Assembly: GCF_000186865.1 (NCBI RefSeq)
Contig: NW_008705564.1
Coordinates: 907,890 to 964,588, forward strand
Length of the DNA stretch: 56,699 nt
Direction: 5' to 3'
Origin: Aureococcus anophagefferens
Lineage: Eukaryota > Sar > Pelagophyceae > Pelagomonadales > Pelagomonadaceae
How positions within the stretch are numbered: the stretch's first letter is position 1; each line of letters begins with the position of its first letter. A program made the position numbers and the translations under genes. Under the pieces are notes generated by a model. It saw only the letters and a program-made list of their open reading frames with translations. It was not told the DNA's origin and searched no databases. Positions 28,055 through 38,094 of this stretch are shown piece after piece.

Positions 28055-29113
28055 ATGGGCTTGATCATCTCCGCCATGCTCGTCGACGCCGCATCCGCGC
28101 TGCCTTGGAAAAAGGCCGCGACCGAGGTCGTCGCCGAGGCCGCGGCGCCGACGATGGCGCTGACGACCGCCGCCTGCGGCGCCGTCGCGCTCGTCGCCGC
28201 CGCCGTCCTCTTCCTGCCGTCCCGCGCCGCGCCCAAGTGGCTCGCCGGCGCGACGCCCGGCGCGTCCGCGCACGTGCTCGTCACGGGCGGCTCCGAGGGC
28301 CTCGGCAAGGAGCTCGCGGCGCTCATGGCGTCGCGCGGCGCCAGGGTGTCCATCGTCGCGCGGACCGCTAAGAAGCTCGACGCCGCCGTCGCCGAGCTCG
28401 CCGAACGAAAGCTCTCCGTGCGCGCCGTCGCCGGCGACGTGACGAGCGCCGAGAGCTTGAAGAGCGCCGTCGCAGACGCGGAAGCGGCCCACGGGCCCGT
28501 GACCTGCGTCGTCTGCTGCGCGGGCGGCGCGCGCACGGGCCTCTTCTCCGACGTCTCCGCCGACGACTTCGCCAAGCAGATGGACCTCAACTACCTCGGC
28601 GTCGTGAAAACCCTGAAAGCGACGCTGCCGGGCATGGTCGACCGGAAGGCCGGCACGGCCGTGCTCGTGTCGTCGGGTTTGGCGCTCTGCGGCTACGCCG
28701 GGTACTCCGCCTACGCCCCCACGAAGTGGGCCGTGCGCGGCCTCGCGGAGACGCTGCGCTCCGAGCTCCTGCCCTTCGACATATCCGTCCACAGCGTCTA
28801 CCCGCCGAACATGGACACGCCGGGCTTCGTCGAGGAGAACCGCACGAAGCCCAAGTCGACGAAGGCCATCGAGGAGGGCGAGCCGACGCACGATCCCAAG
28901 GCCGTGGCGACGTCCATCGTGGCGTCGCTCGACGCGGGCCACTTCAACGTCGCCTGCGGCGACTTCGGCATCGGCCTGCTCGCGCGCGCGGCCAACGGCC
29001 TGAGCGTGCGCACGACGCTCCTCCTCGACGTCGTCGCTTTGCCGGTCATCGCGGTCATCGGCTGCGTCTACCGCCGCATGTGGGACCGCATCGTCCGCGC
29101 GACGCCGAACTAA
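28055..29113 (+). CDS. KDSR: 3-ketodihydrosphingosine reductase (KDSR/TSC10-like)
   Basis: A 352-residue SDR with an N-terminal membrane helix (TTAACGAVALVAAAVLFL). Cofactor motif VLVTGGSEGLGKELAALMASRG, VVCCAGGA in place of NNAG, and catalytic Ser then GYSAYAPTKWAVRGLAETLRSEL (Y-x-x-x-K). YPPNMDTPGFVEENRTKP is diagnostic for KDSR. A C-terminal hydrophobic stretch (LLLDVVALPVIAVIGCVY) would be the ER anchor. It reduces 3-ketosphinganine to sphinganine with NADPH at the ER, the second step of sphingolipid synthesis. It is intact, unlike the SDR at 5577..6472. Confidence 0.92.
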   Translation: MGLIISAMLVDAASALPWKKAATEVVAEAAAPTMALTTAACGAVALVAAAVLFLPSRAAPKWLAGATPGASAHVLVTGGSEGLGKELAALMASRGARVSIVARTAKKLDAAVAELAERKLSVRAVAGDVTSAESLKSAVADAEAAHGPVTCVVCCAGGARTGLFSDVSADDFAKQMDLNYLGVVKTLKATLPGMVDRKAGTAVLVSSGLALCGYAGYSAYAPTKWAVRGLAETLRSELLPFDISVHSVYPPNMDTPGFVEENRTKPKSTKAIEEGEPTHDPKAVATSIVASLDAGHFNVACGDFGIGLLARAANGLSVRTTLLLDVVALPVIAVIGCVYRRMWDRIVRATPN

Positions 29114-29121
29114 AAAGCGGC

Positions 29122-30954
29122 TTACCCGCGCCAGCCTCCCGGGCTCAGCGCCTTCTCCGCGCGGTCGGCCTGGGACACGAAGTCCTGGTCGCCCTGGAAG
29201 TTGATCAGCGCGGCCTTGACGCGGTCGAGGCACTCCAGGTCCTCCGCGATGACCGCGGCGAACTCGCAGCGGTAGACGTAGTTGTACAAGCAGTCGCAGG
29301 CCGCGGCCTGCACCGTCGCGTCCTCGTCGCAAAAGTCCATGGCGACGTTGCAGACCTTGATCGCGTCCTCCGCGAACTCCTCGCGCAATTTCGGGTCGCA
29401 CGCGAAGACCGCGAAGAGCCGGCAGCCGTTGGCGGCGATGTCGCAGGACTGGCGCGTCGCCGTGCGCACGACGACCTTCTCGTTGCCGTCGGCGTGGTGG
29501 ACGATGACCTCCTGCGACTCCGTCGTCAGGTTGTTCACCGCGGAGACGACCAAACGCGCCCACTCCTCCTTGAGGATCACGGACCGGTGCGCGTAGTTGT
29601 CCGCCAACGAAACGAGACTCCCGAGGCACTGGCCGACGAGGGCCGGGATCTTCGGGTACTTGTTCAGCACCTTCAAAGTTTGTAAGATACACGCCTTGGC
29701 GTCCGCGGAGCACAGGCCCATCTCCGTCTCGTGGAGCTCGAACTTGGCGATGGCCACCAAACAAAAGTACAACACCTGGGGCCGCCGCGCGGACCGCTGC
29801 ATGAGCCGCACGACCTCCGTCGGCCCGATGGCGACCGCGCCGCGCGCGAGCATGTAGGGCTCGACCATGACCCGCTTGAGCACGATGCCGTCGAAGACCT
29901 GGACCTCGTCGCCCAAACTCCACTCCTGGGGGTCGATCTCCGTGTTGTCGAGGAACAACGGCGTGTCCTTGTCCACGGAGCTCTTCCCCCGGAGCGTCTG
30001 CGACTGCGGCGGCAGGCGGTTGATCGCGAACGCCGTGCGCTTGCCCCGGCCCGTCCGCGCGCAGTAGGGCCCCTCCAGGATCCACGAGTTGTCCTTGGTC
30101 TCACCGCCGCCGCGCGCGTAGTACTCACCGAGCTCGCCGCCGCCGAGCTCCCAGTCGCCGCCCGCGTACTCGGCGACCTCGCCGCCCGGTTGGTCGCCGA
30201 CGAGCGCGACGTCGTCGTGGGTCGCGCCGAGGCCGCGCCGCCGCCGCGTGCCCAGGAGCACCGCGGGCCGGTGCCACTGCGTCTCGCCGCCCTTGATGCG
30301 CTCGTAGTAGTAGAAGCCGCTCTCGAAGTCGTAGCGGCGGCAGAACTGCTTGCGGACGCGCGCGGCGGCCTTGGCCCAGCCGAGCGACCGGCGGTGCGCC
30401 GCCTGGACGACGACGGCCGCGTCCTTCAAGCGCAGCGTCTTCACGGAGCCCGCGACGGACCGCCGCCGGCTCCCCTGGCTCGATGAGGTCCGCTCGGCCG
30501 CGGACGCCTGCAGCGCCAGCGTCGCGTCCTCGCCGGACCCGGGGCACCACATGACGCTCCGGTAGTCCAGCGCGTAGACGTCGCCGTCGGGGCCGACGCC
30601 GTAGGCGCACTCGCCGGAGGCCTCGTGGAACGCGTACATCTCGCCGCGCGTCTCGTCCCAGTAGCCGACGTAGCCCGGCGGCGCCGCGGACCCGAGCGGG
30701 AACGCCTGCTGCGGCGCGTAGGGCTGCTGCTCGTCGTAGGCGTAGGCCTGCGACGCGTCGTAGGGCTGCTGCGACTCGTCGTAGGGCTGCTGCGACTCGT
30801 CGTAGGGCTGCTGCGACTCGTCGTAGGGCTGCTGCTGGGCGTAGTACTGGTCGTCGTAGGCGGCGTCGTAGGGCTGCGCCGCGTCGTACTGGGTCTCGTC
30901 GTACTTGCCCTCGTCGTAGTAGGCGCTCTCGTCGTACTTGCCCTCGTCGGCCAT
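29122..30954 (-). CDS. WW/IQ-motif protein with N-terminal QQPYDES repeats and helical C-terminus
   Basis: A 610-residue protein. Residues 1-80 are Tyr/Asp/Gln-rich, with tandem QQPYDES heptads encoded by perfect 21-bp repeats. GYVGYWDETRGEMYAFH and SGFYYYERIKGGETQWHRP (about 95-110 and 215-235) resemble WW-like units. LKDAAVVVQAAHRRSLGWAKAAARVRKQF resembles an IQ calmodulin-binding motif. From about residue 330 the protein is helical with armadillo-like character (GQCLGSLVSLADNYAHRSVILKEEWARLVVSAVNNL). A cytoskeletal or flagellar scaffold is plausible but unproven. Confidence 0.78.
   Translation of the reverse strand: MADEGKYDESAYYDEGKYDETQYDAAQPYDAAYDDQYYAQQQPYDESQQPYDESQQPYDESQQPYDASQAYAYDEQQPYAPQQAFPLGSAAPPGYVGYWDETRGEMYAFHEASGECAYGVGPDGDVYALDYRSVMWCPGSGEDATLALQASAAERTSSSQGSRRRSVAGSVKTLRLKDAAVVVQAAHRRSLGWAKAAARVRKQFCRRYDFESGFYYYERIKGGETQWHRPAVLLGTRRRRGLGATHDDVALVGDQPGGEVAEYAGGDWELGGGELGEYYARGGGETKDNSWILEGPYCARTGRGKRTAFAINRLPPQSQTLRGKSSVDKDTPLFLDNTEIDPQEWSLGDEVQVFDGIVLKRVMVEPYMLARGAVAIGPTEVVRLMQRSARRPQVLYFCLVAIAKFELHETEMGLCSADAKACILQTLKVLNKYPKIPALVGQCLGSLVSLADNYAHRSVILKEEWARLVVSAVNNLTTESQEVIVHHADGNEKVVVRTATRQSCDIAANGCRLFAVFACDPKLREEFAEDAIKVCNVAMDFCDEDATVQAAACDCLYNYVYRCEFAAVIAEDLECLDRVKAALINFQGDQDFVSQADRAEKALSPGGWRG
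30752..30835. repeat. Tandem 21-bp coding repeat (QQPYDES)
   Basis: Three perfect copies of a 21-bp unit (GACTCGTCGTAGGGCTGCTG + C, plus strand; 30773-30793, 30794-30814, 30815-30835) and one diverged copy (30752-30772). Each adds seven residues in frame to the gene at 29122..30954. Perfect identity implies recent slippage and probable length polymorphism. Confidence 0.85.
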
Positions 30955-31072
30955 GGTTAGCTCCGCCTAAACTCCCATGCCGCAGCGCCGTTCGGCCAAT
31001 GATGCCGGCAAGTTTGCTTTGCCAATCGAAGGAGCAGCCATCTGGAGCAGCCCATGGAGCAGCCAGATCTAG

Positions 31073-31576
31073 ATGCACATGGATCCGGAGCTGTCCGAAG
31101 CTATTGCGATGTACGGCGAGGGCAAGTACGGTTATAATCTCTTGTTGCAGCTCGAAGAGACTGGCTTCGACCCGGAGCGCAAGGAGGAGATTTTCGCCCT
31201 GCTTACGCAGAATAATGCCTCGTTCGCGCGCCTCGACGCGCAGCTGAAGCACATCAGACTGACCTTCAACAAGTCCAAAGAACATGGCTCCCTCTGGACG
31301 CCACCGCGCCACGCGCTCCGCGTGCGGCTGGATCGAGCTCAAAGGGCCGCAAAGGAGCGCGAGGATGCACTGGTTGCCTCTCGCGCAGAGCGCGATGTCG
31401 TGCCGCAGCTCGGGACGGCGGCGAAACTCGTGCTGCGGGAGTTGGAAATCGCCACCGCGGCGCAGTCCGGGCAAGACGGCGTCGAGACGGACGCGTATGA
31501 CACGGATGCCGAGGCGCCGACCACCCCGCGCCCGCTCGTCCGGAGAAGAAACCCAAAGCGCGCGCGGGCTGCCTAA
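31073..31576 (+). CDS. Small helical protein of unknown family, lower GC than neighbours
   Basis: A 167-residue protein from ATG 31073 (MHMDPELSEAIAMYGEG). The N-terminal half is helical (YNLLLQLEETGFDPERKEEIFALLTQNNASFARLDAQLKHI), then comes a charged coil (RLDRAQRAAKEREDALVASRAERDVV) and a basic C-terminus (RRRNPKRARAA) that could be a nuclear-localisation signal. Codon use has more A/T-ending codons (GAT, TAT, TTG, CTT) than the genes on either side. The 5' flank has short repeats of GGAGCAGCC. The family is not recognised; it may be an acquired or fast-evolving gene. Confidence 0.6.
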   Translation: MHMDPELSEAIAMYGEGKYGYNLLLQLEETGFDPERKEEIFALLTQNNASFARLDAQLKHIRLTFNKSKEHGSLWTPPRHALRVRLDRAQRAAKEREDALVASRAERDVVPQLGTAAKLVLRELEIATAAQSGQDGVETDAYDTDAEAPTTPRPLVRRRNPKRARAA

Positions 31577-31602
31577 CTTTCCGACTCGAACGAGACGTTG
31601 CG

Positions 31603-32679
31603 TTAGTGGCCGTTGCCGCCCATGACGCGGAACCTCGTGAGCAGCGCGTTGAAGGACGTCGCCCGGGCGCCGTGGCCCGCGGGCCCCGGCGACGTGCAGG
31701 GCATGACGCCGCGGTGCATGAGCTGGTCCTTGAGCTTCTGGCTGTAGGCGCGCGCGGCGGCGAGCTGGTCCTTGATCTCCTCGGCGCGCTCGGAGGCGAT
31801 GGCGAGGTCGAGCTTGAGGTCCACCTCGTTGCGCTGGAGGGCCTCGCACTCCGCGTCGAGCTTCGCGGACTCGGCCTCGAGCCGCTCGAGGTCCATCGTC
31901 GCGAGCTCCAATTCCTTGGCCACCCGGGCCTCGTCGGCCGCGCGGGTCTCCGTCGCCTCGCGCTCCTCGTCGGCGACGCGGTGGCGCAGGAGGTAGGTCT
32001 CGCCGATGGCGTCGTCGCGGCACCGCCGCGCGGCGGCCGCCTCGGACGCGCGGAGCGCCACGAGCGCCTCGAGCGCCGCGGCCTCGGCCTCCTGCTGGTC
32101 GATCTCCGCCTCGACGTCGCCGCGCTCCAGTTCGCGCCGCAGCGCGGCGAGCGTCTCGCGCGTCTCCTCCCGGGACGCCGCGACCGCGGCCCGGCGCCTC
32201 CCGAGCGCCTCGAGCACGCGCCGCTGCTTCTCCGGGTCCGTCTCCGCGATCAGGTCGTCGATGGACCGGCCCAGCAGCGCCGCGTCGCCGCGCGGCGAGT
32301 CCGCCGCGTCGCCGCCCCCGCGCGCGCCGCTCCGCCGCCGCGCGCGGTGGCCGGGGAGGAACTCGTCGGCGAACGCTAATTGCTCGTCCAGGGACAGGTC
32401 GCTCGTCGGGTCCAGGAAGACGAGGCCCTCGTCGTCCTCCGTCATCTCGCTCAGGCGCCGCCCGGCGAAGGACGGGCTCCGCGGGGACAGGCCCGGCGAC
32501 TCGCTCCGCGCGCGGACGGCGCCGGGCGGCGGCGGCGGCGGCGCGTCGGAGCTGTTCTCGGCGCACCGGTCCATCTCCTGCTGGATCCGGGCGTCGAGCT
32601 TGTCGATGTTGCAGAGCTTGTCCATCTCCGCCGCGAAGGCGTCCATGGTGTCCACCCGCGGGCGCCCTTCCTCCTCCAT
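31603..32679 (-). CDS. Coiled-coil protein, unknown
   Basis: A 358-residue protein. Residues 1-120 are Pro/Ser-rich with short acidic motifs (EMTEDDEGLVFLDPTSDLSLDEQLAFADEFLPG). From about 135 to 320 it is a long heptad-type coiled coil (EKQRRVLEALGRRRAAVAASREETRETLAALRREL ... LELATMDLERLEAESAKLDAECEALQRNEVDLKLDLAIA). A short tail with PCTSPGPAGHGARATSFNALL follows. It has no membrane segment. A structural or tethering role is inferred from architecture only. Confidence 0.75.
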   Translation of the reverse strand: MEEEGRPRVDTMDAFAAEMDKLCNIDKLDARIQQEMDRCAENSSDAPPPPPPGAVRARSESPGLSPRSPSFAGRRLSEMTEDDEGLVFLDPTSDLSLDEQLAFADEFLPGHRARRRSGARGGGDAADSPRGDAALLGRSIDDLIAETDPEKQRRVLEALGRRRAAVAASREETRETLAALRRELERGDVEAEIDQQEAEAAALEALVALRASEAAAARRCRDDAIGETYLLRHRVADEEREATETRAADEARVAKELELATMDLERLEAESAKLDAECEALQRNEVDLKLDLAIASERAEEIKDQLAAARAYSQKLKDQLMHRGVMPCTSPGPAGHGARATSFNALLTRFRVMGGNGH

Positions 32680-32818
32680 CGTGTGTCCACCTCTGCTCGG
32701 CGTTTTATAAAGAGAGGCACCTTGCTGTGGTTTCTAAATGTTTGAGTCCCCGGGGGGGCAGCCCATTCTCGAGGTGTGGTGGTGGTCGGTGGTAACGCAG
32801 GCGCGCGGGCACGGCGCC

Positions 32819-35800
32819 ATGGCCGAGCAGTGGTACTACGTCGACGGCGCGGGCGGGCAGGCGGGCCCCGTGGACGTCGACGGCCTCAAGGGCCTGCTCA
32901 AGTCGAATGACATCACCATGGAGACCCTCGTCTGGTGCGACGGCCAGGGCGACTGGGAAGGGATCGACGACCTGCCGGCCCTCAAGGCGCGCGTCAAGCC
33001 CAAGAGCAAGCCGCCGCCGCCGCCCGTGCCCGCAAAAAAGGCCGCGCCGCCGCCGCCGCCGGCCGCCAAGGCCGCGCACCCGCCGCGGCGCCGGTCGTCG
33101 CTCGACGCGCTCAAGGTCGGCGACGCGGGCAACTGCCAGTACACGGGCAAGCGCCGCGTCTCCGGGCGGGCCATGGCGCGCGCGTCGGCGAACGCGCACT
33201 GGGTGGAGAAGGTCACGGTCGACGGCGTGGCCTACTACCACAACGCGGCGCTCGAAAAGGTCACGTACGACAAGCCCGACGAGCTCAAGAGCGCCGACGA
33301 GCTCAAGACGGAGAGCGGCTCCTGGGTCTGGGTGCGCGACGACGCCGAGGCCTGGCTGCCCGCGCGCGTCGTCTCAAAGCTCGGCCAGGGCACCGTCAAG
33401 GTCCAGATGCGCGACTCGGGCAAGGGCCTCACGCTCAAGCAGTCGGACAACCAGCCGCTCTGGCCCCTGACGCTGAGCTCGCTGGGCCGCCTCGAGGACG
33501 ATTTGGTCATGCTCGATTCGTTAAACCAGGCGGCCATGGTCCACGACCTCAAGGAGCGCTACAAGAGCGACGACATCTACACGCGGGTCGCTGTGTGGAA
33601 ATCAAACCTTCAACCCGACTTCAATGTGCGCGTAATCGAACGGTTTGGATCAGACTCTTCGGCTCTGCTTCGAGATCGACGAGAGCGATCGATTCGTCCA
33701 AAAATCAGCCGAATCGACTTCGATTTGGCCGAGCTAGAGAGGTTTGAAGTTTTTGCTGGACAGGGCGTTCCACTGGTTGATTTCCACGCAGGTGGGTCGG
33801 CGCGTCCCACACGGTCCTGGTGTCCATCAACCCCTTCAAGCGGCTGCCCATCTACGGCGTGAACCTCATGCGCGAGTTCGCCGAGCCCGCGCCGAACCGG
33901 CTGCTGCCGCCGCACCCGTTCGCGGTCGCGAACGGCGCGTACCTCCGGCTGCGCGTCGACGCGGAGAACCAGGCGATCCTGATTTCCGGCGAGTCCGGCG
34001 CGGGCAAGACGGAGGCGACGAAGCAGTGCCTGTCGTTTCTCGCGGAGGTCGCCGGGTCGACGAACAACGTGGAGCAGCGCGTCCTGTCCGCGAACCCGGT
34101 CTTGGAAGCGTTCGGCAACGCGAAGACGGTCCGCAACAACAACTCGAGCCGCTTCGGCCGCTGGATGGAGGTCCACTTCGACAACCGGGGCGCCATCGCG
34201 TCGGCCCGCGTCGAGAACTACCTCCTCGAGAAGTCGCGCGTCTGCGGCCAGGCCAAGGACGAGCGGTCCTACCACGTCTTCTACCAGCTCGGCCTCAGCG
34301 GCCGCCACGCGTCTTCCGGCGTCGCGGGCACGTCCGCCGCCCACGGCTTCCTGAGCCTCGGGTCCGCGGACAAGGCGGCCGGCGTCGACGACGCGGCGGA
34401 TTTCCGCGACGTCGAGTCGGCGCTCGAGCAGCTCGCGTTCGACGACGCGGAGGTCGCCGCGCTCTTCTCGCTGACGGCGGGCTGCCTGCGCGTCGGAGAT
34501 ATCGAGTTCGCGCCGGCGGGCGACGGGTCCGCGGTCGCCAACGGGGACGTCGCCGAGGACGCCGCGGGGCTGCTGGGCTGCGCCGCTTCTGATCTATCGG
34601 AGGCTTTGGTCTGCACGGCCATCGAGGTGCGGGGCACGCGGACGCTGAGCCCCTGCGCCCCCGCCGCGGCCAAGGCCGGCGCGCGGGCCCTCGCCAAGGC
34701 GGCCTACGGCCGCCTCTTCGACTGGCTCGTGAAGCGCATCAACGTCGCCGTCGCCCAGGGCGGCGCCGCGGGCGGCAAGTTCATCGGCGTCTTGGACATC
34801 TTCGGCTTCGAGATCTTCGAGTCGAACTCCTTCGAGCAGCTCTGCATCAATTATACCAACGAGAAGCTCCAGCAGCACTTCAACCGCCACACGTTCAAGG
34901 AGGAAGAAAACTTGTACCGGTCCGAGGGCATCGACTTCGAGCCCGTGCCCTTCATCGACAACCAGCCCGTCCTCGACCTCATCGAGAAAAAGCCCGACGG
35001 CCTGCTGCTGGCGCTGGACGACGTCGTCAACGCGCCCCAGGGGTCCGACGCGAAGTGGATGGCGCGCTGCGAGAAGTCGCACGCGGCCAAAAAAGAGTGG
35101 GTCGACGTCTCGGAGAAGCACAAGGGCTCGCGGGGCCGCGGCGTCAAGCAGAAGGGCGACGAGGAGTTCTTCACCGTGCGCCACTACGCGGGCGCCGTGA
35201 CCTACCACATCGTCGGCTTCTGCGAGAAGAACAAGGACCCCCTGGGCCGGAACTTGTACGACCTGCTCTCGCTGAAGGCGCCCGCGTTCCCCCTCGTGGG
35301 CAAGGAGCTCTTCCCCGACCTCGGGCGCAACCCGCGGCGCCAGCCGACCATCGCGGGCCAGTTCCGCAAGCAGCTGAGCGCGCTCATGAAGATCGTCGAC
35401 GCCGCGGACCCGTGCTACGTGAGGTGCGTGAAACCAAACCAGCAAAAAAAGGCGCGCCTCTTCGACGCCAAGAGCTCCATCGAGCAGATGACCTACGCGG
35501 GCGTCTTCGAGGCCGTCAAGATCCGCAAGTCGGGCTACCCGTTCCGCCTGCCGCACCGCCGCTTCGCCGCGCGGTACCGCCCCTTGGTCGCCGCGCACTC
35601 GTTGGGCGACGGCAGCGACCGCGACAAGTGCCGGGCGCTGCTGAAGAATCTCAACCAGGACTTTGGCGCCGTGAAGATGGGCGCGACGATGGTGCTCTAC
35701 CGGTCGCCGGAGCATCGCGTGTTGGAGCTGCTGCGGAATTTGGCGCTCGAGAAATTGGTCCCCAAGGCGCAGCGCGGCGCGCGCGCGGGCATGGGCCGGC

Positions 35801-37101
35801 GCTACCTCGCCGTGCTCAAGCGCGTCAAGGCCGATCTCAAAACCTTGCTCGCGTCGCCCCGGGCCAACGACGCGAAGGCGCTGGACCGCGCGGTCGACGC
35901 CGCGCGGGCGGCGCTCGGGCCGCACATGTCCGTCTACCCCCACACGCCCCACGAGCTCGCCCTGGCCAAGGACCGCCGCTTCGCGCTCCAGGAGCGCTTG
36001 GATCTCGACCCGCTCTTCAAGAAGCTCGCCGCGGCGTCGAACCCGTCGTACCAGGACCTCGCGGACGGCGTCCGCCGCGCGGACAAAATAAAGGACGTGC
36101 CGGGCACGCCCGAGCAGATGGCGCTCGAAAAGAAGGTGCGCGAGAAGCTCCTCACGTTGGCCAAGAAAAAGATCGACCCCATCGCCAAGGAGGCCGCGGC
36201 GATCCTGGACGAGGACTTGATGCGGACCGTGGCGGAAGACGCGGCCAACGCGTGCTACGAGAACGAGGACGTGCTCGAGATCAAGAAGTACCTCGCCATG
36301 CCCGCGGACAAGCTCATCAAGGAGCAGCTCAAGCGCGCCAAGGCCACGGACGACCCGGACCGCGTCGTCAACCGGGAGATCAAGCTCAAGGCGTTGATGC
36401 TGGAGACGTTCGGCGCGTCCTTTTCTTTCGAAAAGGTCGCCGCGCTCCGCGACGCGTCCGACTGGGCGTCGCGGAAGTCGTTTTTTTCGTCCGCGGCGAC
36501 GCGGGCGTCGTTGGCCGAGGGGTTTTTGGTCTACGACTCGCGGCCCATCCATTTGGCGCTCACGGAGCCGCCGGCGGACTACGCGGAGAAGAAGAAGTTC
36601 GACAAGAAGGCCGTGAACCTCTTCAAGGGGCTCCTGGGCTTCATGGGCTGCACGAAGCACCCCTACCCGGAGACGCTCTGCGCCGAGGCCCTGGAGACGG
36701 CTTTGAACGACCCCGCGCCCCACCCGCTGCGCCTCGAGCTCTACTGCCAATTGATGAAGCAGCTCTCGGGCGCCGCGGCGGGCGACGTCCAGACCAAGGC
36801 CTGGGACTTCCTCGCCGTCGCCTTCCACGCCTTCCCGCCGCCGACGCGCGCGGGATTCGACAACGTCGTCGCCTACTTCATCTCGAAGAACGCGCCGCCG
36901 GAGAAGAAAGAAAAGCTCACGGCCGCGCTCCACGCGGGCGTCTACGGCGGCGCGCGCGCGACGCCGATCAAGGCCGACGCCATCCCCAACATCATCGCCT
37001 CGACCTTCGGCGGGGAGATCTCGGCCCGCTTCCTCGACCACGACCTCATCAAGGCCGGCGCGTCCAAGGTCCCGCCGCCGCCGCCGCCGAGCGCCGACTA
37101 G
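32819..37101 (+). CDS. Unconventional myosin: GYF and WW domains, motor, MyTH4; one introner intron
   Basis: Exons 32819..33582 and 33792..37101 give 1357 residues. The N-terminus is a GYF_2 domain (MAEQWYYVDGAGGQAGPVDVDGL ... WCDGQGDWEGIDDL), then a poly-Pro linker, a WW-like domain (HWVEKVTVDGVAYYHNAALEKVTYDKP) and an SH3-like subdomain. Splicing restores IYT|WVGASHTVLVSINPFK at the motor entrance. Motor motifs: P-loop GESGAGKTEATK, switch I NNNSSRFGR, switch II DIFGFE, actin-binding YVRCVKPN. A MyTH4 domain lies near the end (FKGLLGFMGCTKHPYPETLCAEAL ... LYCQLMKQLSG), then a poly-Pro tail. No FERM domain follows. Cargo is unknown. ATG 32738 is an in-frame alternative start. Confidence 0.92.
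33591..33791 (+). mobile_element. Introner element, family B (copy IE5), acting as intron 33583..33791
   Basis: A 201-bp element, CTGTGTGGAAATC ... GATTTCCACGCAG. Target duplications are GCGGGTCG (33583-33590) and GTGGGTCG (33792-33799), differing at base 2. The donor is GC, acceptor CAG, phase 2. Because only the donor-side copy begins GC, the exon copy (GTG) keeps the Trp codon of the myosin motif while the intron copy has drifted or been converted. Its orientation equals IE4. Confidence 0.9.
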
Positions 37102-37128
37102 GCGCCGCCGCCCCGCCCTCCCCTCGCC

Positions 37129-37981
37129 TTAGACCGCCTGCTTCGCGTCGTGGGGGAGGTGGCGGTCGCGCCGCCGGCGCCGCAGATAACGCCAGCAGGC
37201 GACGGCGACGGGCGCGGCCGCGGCCGCGCGCCAGGGCCGCGCGGCGCGCGGCGGCGCCCGCCTCGCCGCGGGCGGCGCGGCCTCGCAGGGCCCGTCGACG
37301 GCGCAGCGCACGCCCCGCGCCACGGCCGCGGCGATGGCCGCGTAGCCGTCCGCCGTCGGGTGGATGCCGTCGCGCGAGATGAGCTCCGGCGCCGCGAGGT
37401 CCGCGCCGCCGAGCGCGTCGAAGACGTCGACGGTCTCCGCGGCGGTCTCCGCGGCGATGGACGGGATGAGGCGCGGGTAGTCGACGTTCGCGCGCGTCGC
37501 GTTGAAGAAGACCGCGAGCTTGCCCGGGTAGATGGGCGGCGGCACGGCCAGGAGCACCGCGGGCCGCGACGGCAGAGACTTGTAGGCGCCGACGTGGCGC
37601 GCGGCGTCGCCGGAGAAGTCCGTCGCGGCGCTGGGCACGGCGTAGGTCTGCGCGTCGTTCGTGCCGAGCATGAGGACGACGACGTCCGGGTCCGAGTCGA
37701 GCGACGCCGCGTACTCGGCCGTCAGTTCGTACCTGGGGACGCGCGGTCGGAGCCGCCGCGGACGAGCGGCGCGGGCCGACGCGCGCGTAGACCTTGGGCG
37801 CGAGCGGGTTCGTGTAGAAGGTCATGGTCTTGTGGTCGCTGCCGAAGTTTTGCACCACATAGCCGTCGCCCAGCAGGCCCTGAAGAATGGCCGGGTAGGC
37901 CTGCCTCGACGGCACGTCGACGCCGTAGCCGTGCGTGATCGAGTCGCCGACGCAGGAGACGCGCAGCTTCGCGCCGGCCAT
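37129..37981 (-). CDS. SGNH/GDSL hydrolase with C-terminal hydrophobic tail, unresolved splice or indel
   Basis: It starts at ATG 37981. Block I (VSCVGDSITHGYGVD) has the catalytic Ser. From 37732 a second frame gives YELTAEYAASLDSDPDVVVLMLGTNDAQTY (block III, GTND) and RDGIHPTADGYAAIAAAV (block V, D-x-x-H). Between 37733 and about 37803 the frame changes. A CAG acceptor at 37733-37735 is clear, but no GT donor keeps phase; either a GC donor or another acceptor (GCCGAG before TACGCG) would. Family members are esterases, lipases or acetyl-xylan/sialate esterases. The tail WRAAAAAPVAVACWRYLRRRRRD is a possible single membrane anchor with basic residues. Intact length is about 265 residues. Confidence 0.8.
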
Positions 37982-38094
37982 CGATGGTCCGCGCGTCGTC
38001 TTCGACCTGCGAGCCGCTTCCGAACGCCTAGGGGCTGCGCAAAGCCACGACCTCCATCGTGACTGGGACTCTCCGAGGCAAACTTCGGCTTCAT

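Noticed and set aside
34594..37041. 815-residue minus-strand frame
   Set aside because: Antisense shadow of the myosin motor and tail.
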